Part shown: positions 36,495-43,952 of the stretch, in pieces | Layout: every line of letters begins with the position of its first letter | Position numbering within the stretch: position 1 is the stretch's first letter | Translations under genes and position numbers: made by a program | The notes under the pieces: generated by a model | The model's input: only the letters and a program-made list of their open reading frames with translations | Databases searched by the model: none | Told to the model about the DNA's origin: nothing | Assembly (NCBI GenBank): GCA_902779945.1 | Contig: CACZDN010000016.1 | Location: 168,903-232,902 of the forward strand | Origin: Oscillospiraceae bacterium | Lineage (GTDB): Bacteria; Bacillota; Clostridia; Oscillospirales; Oscillospiraceae | DNA: 64,000 bases | Reading direction: 5' to 3'

Positions 36495-36794
36495 TCAGAA
36501 AAAAGCGCGCTTCTCCCGCGGCGAGGCCTGGATGAGCTTGAGCATCTTGTTGAAGCCCTTTTGCCAGCCCTGTTCCATACCCCTGTAGTGATCTTCCGAC
36601 CACTCCATGGCGGTATGACACAGATCGAAAGCGTTCAGATCCAGCTTCGTGAGGTCGATGGTCTCGCCTCTGCGCAGCCTGTCGAACACCTCTGTTTGCA
36701 GATACTCGCTGTGCTGCGGTTTTTCGCAGTACGGGATCTTTTCCGGGACGGAATGGAGAAGCTCCGTGAAAATCTCAGGATGAAATTCAAGCAT
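36495..36794 (-). CDS. Small protein of operon A, unknown
   Basis: 99 residues from the ATG at 36794, which lies five bases after the stop of the upstream gene; the frame is open further 5' but that part is antisense shadow. Helical, with LRRGETIDLTKLDLNAFDLCHTAMEWSEDHYRGMEQGWQKGFNKMLKLI. Not recognised. Spacing on both sides is under ten bases. Confidence 0.6.
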   Translation of the reverse strand: MLEFHPEIFTELLHSVPEKIPYCEKPQHSEYLQTEVFDRLRRGETIDLTKLDLNAFDLCHTAMEWSEDHYRGMEQGWQKGFNKMLKLIQASPREKRAFF

Positions 36795-36798
36795 GGCT

Positions 36799-37326
36799 TT
36801 ACCCCAGATCGACGACGCGGACCACGCAGATGGCGTAATCCGCCACATGGCTGATGATGTGCTGTTCCTCCGCCTCGGAGATAAACGCTTTGCCCTGTTG
36901 GGTGTAGTACACGCCGTAATCTGGCAGCACGATGCCGCCCTCCGCGAGCACCTTCCAGGCCAGGTGGAACATGAGCGATTCATTCTCCTTGTCGATGACA
37001 ATCGGAATAACACGCTTGCCGGTGTCCGCCTTTTCGATCTCCTTGAGCAAAATGCCGAGGTGGAAGTCCGTGGCCTTCTGCTGCGTGTGCTGGGCCTCGG
37101 CATAGAGATTGAGGAAGTTCAGAGGATCTTCCCGCCCCAGAACGATGCCGAAGGCGTTTTTGATCTCGCTGTCCCAGGCCTTCTGTACCGGGAAAAAACT
37201 CCCGTAGTATTTGCCCAGATACTTTGTGAGCAGGCTGGTCACGGTCGCCCACACCTGTGTTTTGAGGCTGTCGCCGTTCTGTCTTTCATCGACCGGAACG
37301 ATGACCGCCAGGTTGTTGGATTTCAT
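36799..37326 (-). CDS. Unknown protein of operon A
   Basis: 175 residues. Begins MKSNNLAVIVPVDERQNGDSLKTQVWATVTSLLTKYLGKYYGSF, continues with a helical middle (FLNLYAEAQHTQQKATDFHLGILLKEIEKA) and ends with beta strands (RVIPIVIDKENESLMFHLAWKVLAEGGIVLPDYGVYYTQQGKAFISEAEEQHIISHVADYAICVVRVVDLG). Not recognised. The gene is between the methyltransferase-like gene (13 bases) and the 99-residue ORF (four bases). Confidence 0.65.
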   Translation of the reverse strand: MKSNNLAVIVPVDERQNGDSLKTQVWATVTSLLTKYLGKYYGSFFPVQKAWDSEIKNAFGIVLGREDPLNFLNLYAEAQHTQQKATDFHLGILLKEIEKADTGKRVIPIVIDKENESLMFHLAWKVLAEGGIVLPDYGVYYTQQGKAFISEAEEQHIISHVADYAICVVRVVDLG

Positions 37327-37338
37327 AGTGTCCTCCTG

Positions 37339-38733
37339 TCATGTCAACGACTTGAATCCTTGGGGCGTCAGAATGTTGAAGATCATCTTGTTGGTGACGA
37401 CCTCCCGGATCTCCGCGCCCATGTGGCTTCCCTCCGCGCTGAATTTGTCCTCGCTTTCCGTATGGACGACCTTGACGATGCGGCCTTTGATAATGTGCGG
37501 ATGTTCGCACTCGATGAGGCCGTTGATCATGCCGGAGCCGCCGATCAGACCGATCTGCCCGATGGAGAGCGGCAGGAGCGGATGCTTTACGCCGCTATCA
37601 AGCTCGCTGCGGGCCATGAGCTGTTCAAAGCTATTCGACCGGCGCAGCTGCTGCTCCAGTTCCCGCTCGTTGAAGATCTCGCCCTTGAAAACAGAAACCT
37701 CCGTCTGTACTGTGGGCAGCGCATAATGCCCTTCCGGAAGCTCGACGAGGCTTGGGATCGTTTCGGGACTCACGGCAAATCGCTCCAGCCAGAGACTGTC
37801 GCCGGGTTCCGCTGCCTTACGCTTGCGGACGCCCATGACGGCTACCTGACGGAAGCGCTTGAACTCCGCGTCCGTAAAACGCCAGACCGTGAGATCGTCG
37901 AAGTTATCTGCCAGCACCCGGCAGATGTCCGGGGTGAGGCGGTAATACGGGATCACATAGATCAGCAGGCCGCCCAGCATGAGGGTATGGATGCTCTCGA
38001 TCAGGAAACGCTTCTCATGGCGGGACTTGCCGCCGTTGCCGTTTAATACGGACAGATACGGGGGATTCAGAAACAGAAGATGGAAGGCGTCATGGCTGAC
38101 GGTGCTGTGAAAGAAGCTGCCGAAGCCCACGCGATGGAGCCGCGTCTGGGCCTCCTCAGCCCTGTTTTGATCCAGCTCCACGCCGTAGGTATAGCAGTTG
38201 TTCCCCTGGGCGAGCTGCCGGAGCGCCTTGCCGCAGCCGCAGCAGGGGTCCAGCAGATTGGTGGTGACGCCGTCGGGAAAGGTGATGCCCCGGAGTATCA
38301 GGTCGATGTTGTCCGGGTCCGTGGGATAGTAGCCCAGCTTGATCTGGTTCATGAGGCGGCCCACCACAGCGGCGTTGACGGTATCTCCCGCGGGGATGCG
38401 CGAGGCAAAGCCCTGCAGCACGTCATAGACGCTTTTGTAGTTGGTACTCATAAGATCAAAGCGGGAAAGTCCCTGGCCGAGCTTACCGGCCAGACCGGCA
38501 AGCTCGTATTCCTCCACTTCCATCAGCAGCAGTCTCGTGTCGTAGAGCGCCTTTTCGAGAGCGCCCTTTGCCTTCTTCAGTTCCAGATAACTGTCCTTCG
38601 CGGCGGCCATATCCGCCTGCCGGTACTTTTCCACCTTGGCGCGGCTCAGCACCATCGCCTTGGACTGCCGGAGGATGCTGTTTCTGAGCTCCGCCAGCCG
38701 TTCGACGGCGTAATGTTTCTCCTGCGCTTCCAT
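37339..38733 (-). CDS. DNA methyltransferase-like protein (DUF6094 type)
   Basis: 464 residues. The SAM-binding motif is LLDPCCGCGKALRQLA (about 178-193), the acidic second motif lies in YGVELDQNRAEEAQTRL, and the catalytic N-P-P-Y is in FHLLFLNPPYLSVLNGNGG (about 255-262), the signature of N6-adenine methyltransferases. An N-terminal helical extension of about 130 residues precedes the catalytic domain; the C-terminal 150 residues may read DNA. There is no restriction gene beside it. It could mark element DNA or counter host restriction. Stable location inside the E1/E2/JAMM operon is the notable point. Confidence 0.8.
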   Translation of the reverse strand: MEAQEKHYAVERLAELRNSILRQSKAMVLSRAKVEKYRQADMAAAKDSYLELKKAKGALEKALYDTRLLLMEVEEYELAGLAGKLGQGLSRFDLMSTNYKSVYDVLQGFASRIPAGDTVNAAVVGRLMNQIKLGYYPTDPDNIDLILRGITFPDGVTTNLLDPCCGCGKALRQLAQGNNCYTYGVELDQNRAEEAQTRLHRVGFGSFFHSTVSHDAFHLLFLNPPYLSVLNGNGGKSRHEKRFLIESIHTLMLGGLLIYVIPYYRLTPDICRVLADNFDDLTVWRFTDAEFKRFRQVAVMGVRKRKAAEPGDSLWLERFAVSPETIPSLVELPEGHYALPTVQTEVSVFKGEIFNERELEQQLRRSNSFEQLMARSELDSGVKHPLLPLSIGQIGLIGGSGMINGLIECEHPHIIKGRIVKVVHTESEDKFSAEGSHMGAEIREVVTNKMIFNILTPQGFKSLT

Positions 38734-38736
38734 GCC

Positions 38737-39441
38737 TTACGCGGCCTTCTGCGCGATGGTTTCCGTGGCAAAGTCAAAGACGGGCGCGTTCTCCTCCGGC
38801 GTACCGGGGATCAGGCGCAGGGTATAGCCCGCCTCCCGCGACAGCTTGAAGAGACCGACGATGCGGTTGAGCTCTTCGTCTTCCTCTTCTGCCGCAGGAT
38901 TCGTTTCCTCTTCGTCAAGGGGAGGCTCCATGGGATCGTCGTCCACCGCGCTTTTCCTGTAGAAAGGTTCAAAGTCCGCGTCCAGCACCTCGCCCTCCGC
39001 GGGCTTCGCGAAGAGCCTTGCGCGAAGGGAGCGAAAGAAGGAAGCAATGAGCATCCCCAGCAGGCTTGTATGGACGCGGGGCAGGTGGATGATCTCGTCA
39101 GCCTTGGCCTCATCCACGTCACTCAGGGCCACGGTCAGCTTGCCCGTCTCCACATAGGCGGTGGAGAGGAAGCAGCTCACGGCCAGCGACTCGGAGGCGT
39201 AGACCTCCGGCGCGTCGATCCGCTTCGCGGCAGCGCGGACGCAGACGACCGCGGCGGCCTCGATCTCTCCGATGCTGATGTCATCGGCATAGACCGTGCT
39301 GGCGCTGATAACGCCTTTGCCGCTGATGACCTTGGCTTTGACGCCGTAGACCACCTTCAGGCAGCCGTCCACAACCAGGTTTTCGGTCACCAGGGATTCG
39401 TACTTTACGGTTTCTCCCGCGGGGATATATACAGTTTTCAT
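38737..39441 (-). CDS. Beta-helix-like protein of operon A, unknown
   Basis: 234 residues. The first 120 are a run of short beta strands with regular hydrophobic spacing (YIPAGETVKYESLVTENLVVDGCLKVVYGVKAKVISGKGVISASTVYADDISIGEIEAAAVVCVRAAAKRI..APEVYASESLAV), like bactofilin or other right-handed beta-helix folds. After a basic helix (LLGMLIASFFRSLRARLF) comes an acidic stretch (DDDPMEPPLDEEETNPAAEEEDEELNRI) and a short C-terminal domain. No family assigned with confidence. Three bases separate it from the methyltransferase gene. Confidence 0.6.
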   Translation of the reverse strand: MKTVYIPAGETVKYESLVTENLVVDGCLKVVYGVKAKVISGKGVISASTVYADDISIGEIEAAAVVCVRAAAKRIDAPEVYASESLAVSCFLSTAYVETGKLTVALSDVDEAKADEIIHLPRVHTSLLGMLIASFFRSLRARLFAKPAEGEVLDADFEPFYRKSAVDDDPMEPPLDEEETNPAAEEEDEELNRIVGLFKLSREAGYTLRLIPGTPEENAPVFDFATETIAQKAA

Positions 39442-39454
39442 GATGATCTTCCTT

Positions 39455-40222
39455 TCATGCCGCTTTTTTCTTTATGGTTTGTTTTTGCAGAACGGTCTGC
39501 ATCCTTACGGTATTGGTGGAGAAATCCGTCTGCCGGACAAGGCTCTCCCCGTGGGTAAGGATGTTGTAGACCATATCCACCACGGCGGTGGCCGCGGTGA
39601 TGTTGGCCGCCATGCTCTGGGGATCGGACTGAGCCGCTTCCGCGCAGGAGAGCTCCGTAGGGAACTTGTCCGTCGCCTTCAGAAGCTCCGGGTGTACGCC
39701 GCCGATGGGCTTGAAAAACGTATGCCCGTTTTTCCTCACGCCGCAGACCACCTGGCCTGAGAACTCACCGTTGCCGCTGTCGATGTAGATGAGGTCCTGC
39801 GCCTGACAAAAAGCCTGATGGCAGAGCTGCCGGGACTTGTTGTTGTCCACGGCGCCGATCAAGATCACCATCTCTTTGACAAAGCGGTAAACGTGCGGGT
39901 CAAGCTGCCATTCTCTCGGCATGATGAGCGCCTTGAGCGTTTCAAGGTTCTCCACGAAGTTCGGGACATACTCGGCCTCCATGCCAAAGACGGAAGCGTA
40001 GCGCTCCGCCAGGACGCGGGCCTTGTTCTCGCCCAGATCGGCGGGGGAAAAGTTCTGCCGGATCAGATTCTTCTGCTCCACGATGTCGCCGTCGCAGAGG
40101 ATAAACCTCGCCGGACGGCCCAGTGCGTACAGCAGGCGGTAGAGGTGCGGCGCGATATGCCCGCCCGTTCCGCCGGCGCCGAGCATCACGATTTTGACCG
40201 GTACGTCAGTGGGATACTTCAT
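39455..40222 (-). CDS. ThiF/E1-like adenylyltransferase (PRTRC-ThiF type)
   Basis: 255 residues from the ATG at 40222 (GAGGATCTGGACG upstream, inside the JAMM gene). Rossmann core: KIVMLGAGGTGGHIAPHLYRLL (GxGGxGG, about 10-31), FILCDGDIVEQKNLIRQNFSPADLGENKARVLAERY (nucleotide-binding Asp and the NxxRQ-type Arg), and LIGAVDNNKSRQ (about 121-132), all diagnostic of E1/ThiF/MoeB adenylating enzymes. A possible thiol donor is Cys193 in TELSCAEAAQSDPQS. It would adenylate the C-terminus of a ubiquitin-like protein. No free ubiquitin-like gene was recognised nearby. Overlaps the JAMM gene by 17 bases. Confidence 0.87.
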   Translation of the reverse strand: MKYPTDVPVKIVMLGAGGTGGHIAPHLYRLLYALGRPARFILCDGDIVEQKNLIRQNFSPADLGENKARVLAERYASVFGMEAEYVPNFVENLETLKALIMPREWQLDPHVYRFVKEMVILIGAVDNNKSRQLCHQAFCQAQDLIYIDSGNGEFSGQVVCGVRKNGHTFFKPIGGVHPELLKATDKFPTELSCAEAAQSDPQSMAANITAATAVVDMVYNILTHGESLVRQTDFSTNTVRMQTVLQKQTIKKKAA

Positions 40223-41513
40223 CGTCCAGATCCTCAAACATGCTCTTCCGTCTGGAGGCCAGACGGGACTCCTTCTTCTTGCAGGTGACATGCTCATGCC
40301 AGTCCTTCGGATACTCCCGCTCCAGCCCCTCGATCACCGTTGCCGGGTCGATGGGGACGAAGCTCCCGCCGCAGAAGATGCGCGCCTTGATTTCCGGGAA
40401 GAAATGATCGAGCTCGCCGAGCACCAGATACAGGCCCGTTTCGCTCTCATCCCAGTCGTCCTCTGCCGAGAAGAACGCCTCCATGCTGTTGTGGCTGTGG
40501 ATATCCGCATAGCGGATGAAGCGGCTCTCATCGTCGTAGGGGCAGTCACGAAGATCGGCGTCCAGATGGGATTTCTGTACCGTCTGCTTGGGGACATAGG
40601 CGAAAAACTCCTGCTCCAGCTTGTCCCAGTAGATCAGGGCCAGCGCTTCATACTCCTCATGCTCCTGCATGAAGGAGCGGAAGAAGGCGATGATCTGCCC
40701 GATCAGGGACAGCGGGATCAGGGGCAGAGCCGGGATAAACCCGGCCCTTGCCGACTGAAACTCAGTCACTTTGTTTTTTGGGGCAATAAACTCACCCTGC
40801 TCTGTCTTTCTCATCTCATAGAACTTGCCGTCGTTCGCGGGGAAAAGGCAGATCACTTTGTCCGACTGCCGGGCTTCCTCGGCGCTGCCGAAAACGCCCT
40901 TGTACGCCGCGTTGCCCTTCGATTTCATGGTAACTCTGGGCTTCACGAAACAGTCCGGGTTCTTGTCTTTGGATTTCCTCAGCATCTCCAAGAATTCGCG
41001 GGACCGCTCCACGCTCTCCTTCATGGAGGCGATGGTCGTGCCCTCCGGGTCCTTCACATCCTTGCGGATCGTGCCGTACTCGATGCTCCAGGTGACGTAC
41101 TTGCCCGCCTCCAGATCTGTAAAGTCCTCGGACTTGCGGATGCGGAGCTCCTCAAAGGTCATGGAGGTGTCCTCGATGGTCTCCTTCGCGCCCTTGTGGT
41201 AGAAGATGGGCAGCTTGTCATAGAGCCCCTTCTGGGTGTTCTCCTGGGTCTTGGTCTCGATCGCGGCGGAGATCGGATCGGGAATCTCTTCCTTCTTCTC
41301 CGGCTTTGCCTTCGGCGCTTTTTTCTCCGGCGCGGGCGGGGGCGTTTCCGCCGCTTTCTGCTCCGCGGGGGCCTCCTGCTTCTCGGCTGTCGGTTCCTGC
41401 GCGGGTTCCGGGGTCTCAAAGGGATTCTCGCTGCTTGCTCCACCGCCGAAGATCGCCTCAATGTCAAGGCCGTCGTCCTCCAGTTCGGTGAATACGCTGT
41501 CGCTTTCGTTCAT
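40206..41513 (-). CDS. JAMM/Mov34 metallopeptidase-domain protein (PRTRC-A type)
   Basis: 435 residues, first gene of operon A. Residues 1-95 are a disordered, Pro/Glu/Lys-rich tail. Residues about 100-235 form an uncharacterised domain (LPIFYHKGAKETIEDTSMTFEELRI, VTWSIEYGTIRKDV, VICLFPANDGKFYEMRK). Residues about 240-400 hold a JAB/MPN domain with a complete zinc motif: H339-x-H341, seven residues, S349, two residues, D352, in ADIHSHNSMEAFFSAEDDW; the partner Glu probably lies in the EHEEYEALALIYW strand-helix. Such proteins remove or process ubiquitin-like modifiers. Its neighbours are the E1-like and E2-like genes. Confidence 0.82.
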   Translation of the reverse strand: MNESDSVFTELEDDGLDIEAIFGGGASSENPFETPEPAQEPTAEKQEAPAEQKAAETPPPAPEKKAPKAKPEKKEEIPDPISAAIETKTQENTQKGLYDKLPIFYHKGAKETIEDTSMTFEELRIRKSEDFTDLEAGKYVTWSIEYGTIRKDVKDPEGTTIASMKESVERSREFLEMLRKSKDKNPDCFVKPRVTMKSKGNAAYKGVFGSAEEARQSDKVICLFPANDGKFYEMRKTEQGEFIAPKNKVTEFQSARAGFIPALPLIPLSLIGQIIAFFRSFMQEHEEYEALALIYWDKLEQEFFAYVPKQTVQKSHLDADLRDCPYDDESRFIRYADIHSHNSMEAFFSAEDDWDESETGLYLVLGELDHFFPEIKARIFCGGSFVPIDPATVIEGLEREYPKDWHEHVTCKKKESRLASRRKSMFEDLDDEVSH

Positions 41514-41533
41514 GATCGCTCCTCTTTCCGGAC

Positions 41534-41572
41534 AAAAAAAGACCGCAACCGCCCAAAGGCAATTACGATCTT
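41534..41572 (-). terminator. Attenuator-type terminator in the operon A leader
   Basis: Minus strand: AAGATCGTAATTGCC pairs with GGCGGTTGCGGTCTT over 15 bp (four are G-U pairs), followed by TTTTTTT. It lies between the 100-bp leader and the first gene, only 20 bases before the start codon. On the plus strand the same positions are C-A mismatches, so the structure is specific to the operon transcript. The copy at 54626-54664 is equivalent. Confidence 0.85.
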
Positions 41573-41592
41573 CTTTGTCCTATATTATTTTT

Positions 41593-41692
41593 CAGTTCGT
41601 CCAGTTGAGCGAAGGCGCAGTACACCTCCTTACAGACAGTCTTATTTCCTAACCTGCTTCGCCCTAACTTGCATCTCCCTGAAATACGGACA
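41593..41692 (-). promoter_or_regulatory. Operon leader/promoter repeat, copy 1 (100 bp)
   Basis: These 100 bases are identical to 54683-54782. The minus strand contains two GTTAGG repeats, an AAATAAGAC -10-like region, a strong AAGGAGG Shine-Dalgarno sequence and a GCGAAG / CTTCGC inverted repeat around it. After the Shine-Dalgarno a GTG opens a 20-codon frame that stops in the terminator stem (a possible leader peptide in this copy only). No sigma-A -35 is evident. Confidence 0.8.
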
Positions 41693-41732
41693 TGGAGGTG
41701 TAAACGCTACACCTGCGCGATTTCCTAGGCCG

Positions 41733-41980
41733 TTGGCCGTTCAAAATGATATCCGCGCTCTTTAGAGCCACGGTACCGCGATCATAGTTTTCCCGCTCCA
41801 TCAGCATATAGCCCGTGTTAATGGTTGAAACCGCAAACATGCTGATCCCAGTATTCGTCAACACTTTTGCGATCCGTGAGAGAATACCAACGAGTCCGAA
41901 ATCAAGCTCCCCAACAATATGAGAGGTTTTCTATCCATCCTCACGTTCAATAACAAACTTTATGCCGAAGGAATAATAGG
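41733..41980 (-). pseudogene. ACT-domain protein remnant with in-frame stop
   Basis: The minus strand reads GELDFGLVGILSRIAKVLTNTGISMFAVSTINTGYMLMERENYDRGTVALKSADI, a good match to the C-terminal half of a small two-domain ACT protein. Upstream, in the same frame, VIEREDG is followed by TAG where family members have Trp, then KTSHIV. Further 5' the similarity fades. A premature stop and lost 5' end make it a pseudogene. It lies immediately upstream of the operon A leader and ends about 40 bases before it. Confidence 0.65.
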
Positions 41981-42022
41981 TTAGCCATGGTACAGGGCTT
42001 GTTCGTGTTTTTTCAACACTTC

Positions 42023-42051
42023 TTGACATTAGTTGTGACATCAATTATAGT
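42023..42051 (+). promoter_or_regulatory. Promoter of the DAC-domain gene
   Basis: TTGACA (42023-42028), 17 bases, TATAGT (42046-42051). The predicted start of transcription (about 42058) lies after the upstream ATG at 42054, which supports the ATG at 42087 as the real start. Confidence 0.75.
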
Positions 42052-42086
42052 GAATGACAAGATTATTTCAAAGCGTGGAGGACACC

Positions 42087-43544
42087 ATGGCTCAAAAAGC
42101 AGAGAATATCCCCGCATGGGCGGCGATTAAATGGAAAGGGAATAAGCGTGGCCTCGACGAATTCAAGGCTTTCATCAAGGACAAGTTATTGCCGATCTTG
42201 GGGATAAAGAGTGAAAATCCCCAGATTTCCGATATAGCGCGTCAAGAGCGCATCACAATGAGCGCGAGCAGAGACGGGAAGTACCGGGTCGATTTCTCTT
42301 CAGGAAAGCGCGCGGTGTACATCGACCCTGTCCCTACGGAGTTGACGGGCTTCATCAAGAATATGGGTGCCGAGATCATTAATGCCTTTCTGGAGATCTC
42401 CTGCTTTTATGTAGACAACAATACAATTCGCAATCGTTATCCCAATGAGGTCACCTATGAGAAAGTTGTAGATGCAGCCATCGAGAACGGCATTTGCCGC
42501 TACATCGCTGGGTCCAATTTCGAGAGTTTTATCCGGCTTGTTAGCAGCTTGGAGACTTGGGCGGTGAAGACCTATGAGGGGAAAAAGGTCAGTTTCGGTT
42601 TCATATTCGATCCATTGCGGGAGGACGGAATTCCCTTGGGTAAAGACAAGTCGTGGCTGGATTTCCTCCAGAACGACTATGCTGCCCCACTTAGTGACGG
42701 CATCCATTCCCTTATTGAGCTGAACAAGAACTGTGAGCCTTGTGGCTATCTCTCCTTGACCCAGGATGGCAGGGTGAAAGGCTATAAGTTGGACAACGAC
42801 GCACCATATCGCTTTGCTCAGGTGATTCAGACCTATGTTACTGGCAACAGGGTAGGCGTCTTTCTACTCAACAATGGAGACATCGTTTTGGCAAAAGGCG
42901 GGGCCGTCAGAGTGATCAAGCGTAATCTCAAATGGCTCAACATCAGCTTTGAGGCTTTCACTGGCTTTATTACTGTCGAGTTGAACAAAAAAATTGGCAA
43001 AAAGCTGCTTAAGTCCATATACGCCTCTGTTCTTGACGTGTCCTTTTCCCATACAGGTGGCATCATCGCCTGGGTTCAGAACGAAGGAAAATGGAATGAG
43101 CTAACTGCGTCCGAAGTTGACAAGGAGGCCGTCATCGATCCCTGCGATGATCTGTGTATTAATACCGACGACAAGATCATGGAGACGATGAAAAAAGCGC
43201 GGGGAAAAATGCAGGAAAAAGAAGAAAAGGAGTTTGAGAAAGAGATTGAGATGCGCCTGCTCAAGCGGAAGGTAGTCAAGGCTCTGGTGGGTGACGAGAC
43301 CTTTCCCAAGTTAGACAGGAAGCTCAGGGCTGAACTAATCGCCATGGATGGAGCTTGTGTCGTCGACTGGAAAGGGAGAGTTTGCGCGGTGGGTGCCATA
43401 ATCCAGAACGACAGCGGTTCTGCTGGCGGGGGCAGGACCGCCGCGGCAAAAAAACTATCCAAGTACGGCTTTGCGGTCAAGGTCTCAACAGATGGCTATA
43501 TCGAGGCCTTTGTGAAGGAAAAGAACGTGTATTCAGTCAAATGA
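42087..43544 (+). CDS. Probable sensor domain fused to a DisA/DAC-type diadenylate cyclase domain
   Basis: 485 residues from the ATG at 42087 (GTGGAGGACACC upstream). Residues 1-300 form a large unknown domain (PVPTELTGFIKNMGAEIINAFLEISCFYVD; FIFDPLREDGIPLG). Residues about 305-475 look like a DisA_N (DAC) domain: SVLDVSFSHTGGIIAWVQ at its start, a helical insert rich in Lys/Glu, then D421-G-A in IAMDGACVVDWKGRVCAVGAII, and GGGRTAAAKKLSKYGFAVKVSTDGYIEAF. Canonical enzymes have DGA and RHR; here the second motif is GGR-TAAA, as in divergent DAC domains that follow dedicated sensor domains in predicted conflict systems. It may make c-di-AMP or a related signal. It is divergent from operon A. 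Confidence 0.6.
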   Translation: MAQKAENIPAWAAIKWKGNKRGLDEFKAFIKDKLLPILGIKSENPQISDIARQERITMSASRDGKYRVDFSSGKRAVYIDPVPTELTGFIKNMGAEIINAFLEISCFYVDNNTIRNRYPNEVTYEKVVDAAIENGICRYIAGSNFESFIRLVSSLETWAVKTYEGKKVSFGFIFDPLREDGIPLGKDKSWLDFLQNDYAAPLSDGIHSLIELNKNCEPCGYLSLTQDGRVKGYKLDNDAPYRFAQVIQTYVTGNRVGVFLLNNGDIVLAKGGAVRVIKRNLKWLNISFEAFTGFITVELNKKIGKKLLKSIYASVLDVSFSHTGGIIAWVQNEGKWNELTASEVDKEAVIDPCDDLCINTDDKIMETMKKARGKMQEKEEKEFEKEIEMRLLKRKVVKALVGDETFPKLDRKLRAELIAMDGACVVDWKGRVCAVGAIIQNDSGSAGGGRTAAAKKLSKYGFAVKVSTDGYIEAFVKEKNVYSVK

Positions 43545-43634
43545 ATCAAGGGATGGCAGGTATAGGGTTTGGTGGAGCAGCATATACTGGATAAGCGTGT
43601 TGCTTGCGGGAGTAAAAATGAAGTAAAAAAGCAA

Positions 43635-43663
43635 TTGACAAATGATTTCCCAAAGAGTATAAT
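43635..43663 (+). promoter_or_regulatory. Perfect-consensus promoter of a short transcription unit
   Basis: TTGACA (43635-43640), exactly 17 bases, TATAAT (43658-43663). Both boxes match the sigma-A consensus in all twelve positions. The unit ends at the terminator at 43778-43816, giving an RNA of about 145 bases. Confidence 0.85.
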
Positions 43664-43690
43664 ACAACGCAACATGTAAAAGGTGGCGTC

Positions 43691-43786
43691 GTGATACTGT
43701 CATGCGCGCCAGATTGTTTGATCCTACTATGTGATTGGATGGATCATACAAGCACGGCAGGTTCTACACCTGTACAGAAAGCCTGA
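43691..43786 (+). CDS. 31-codon small ORF in the short transcript
   Basis: A GTG start lies four bases after AAAAGGTGG. The peptide is 31 residues with three Cys and a hydrophobic core (SCAPDCLILLCDW) and a polar tail (MDHTSTAGSTPVQKA). The stop codon falls in the first arm of the terminator. A second, shorter frame (ATG at 43700, MRARLFDPTM) overlaps it. It could instead be a non-coding RNA. No match to a known peptide or RNA family was recognised. Confidence 0.45.
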   Translation: MILSCAPDCLILLCDWMDHTSTAGSTPVQKA

Positions 43787-43816
43787 GGCATTGAGTCCTT
43801 TGGCTTTCTTTTTTTT
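43778..43816 (+). terminator. Terminator of the short transcription unit
   Basis: AAAGCC..AGG pairs with CCT..GGCTTT around an ATTGAGT-containing loop and is followed by CTTTTTTTT. The 136 bases after it, up to the acetyltransferase gene, show no gene. Confidence 0.88.
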
Positions 43817-43952
43817 GCATGTACGGCTCAAAACATGACTGCGAACCCTGATTATTCCTATATTCGGTAAATGATTGCCTCCTAAAAGATTGTTGTATTG
43901 CTTCTTTCTCTGTTTTGCGATATACTCAAGTTGGGAAGAGAGATGATGTCCT

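Noticed and set aside
41573-41640. Leader peptide of about 20 codons after AAGGAGG in the operon leaders
   Set aside because: It stops inside the hairpin only in copy 1; in copy 2 a small length difference changes the frame, so coding is not conserved.
40194-41765. A 523-codon plus-strand frame over the JAMM gene
   Set aside because: Antisense shadow with composition bias and no ribosome site.
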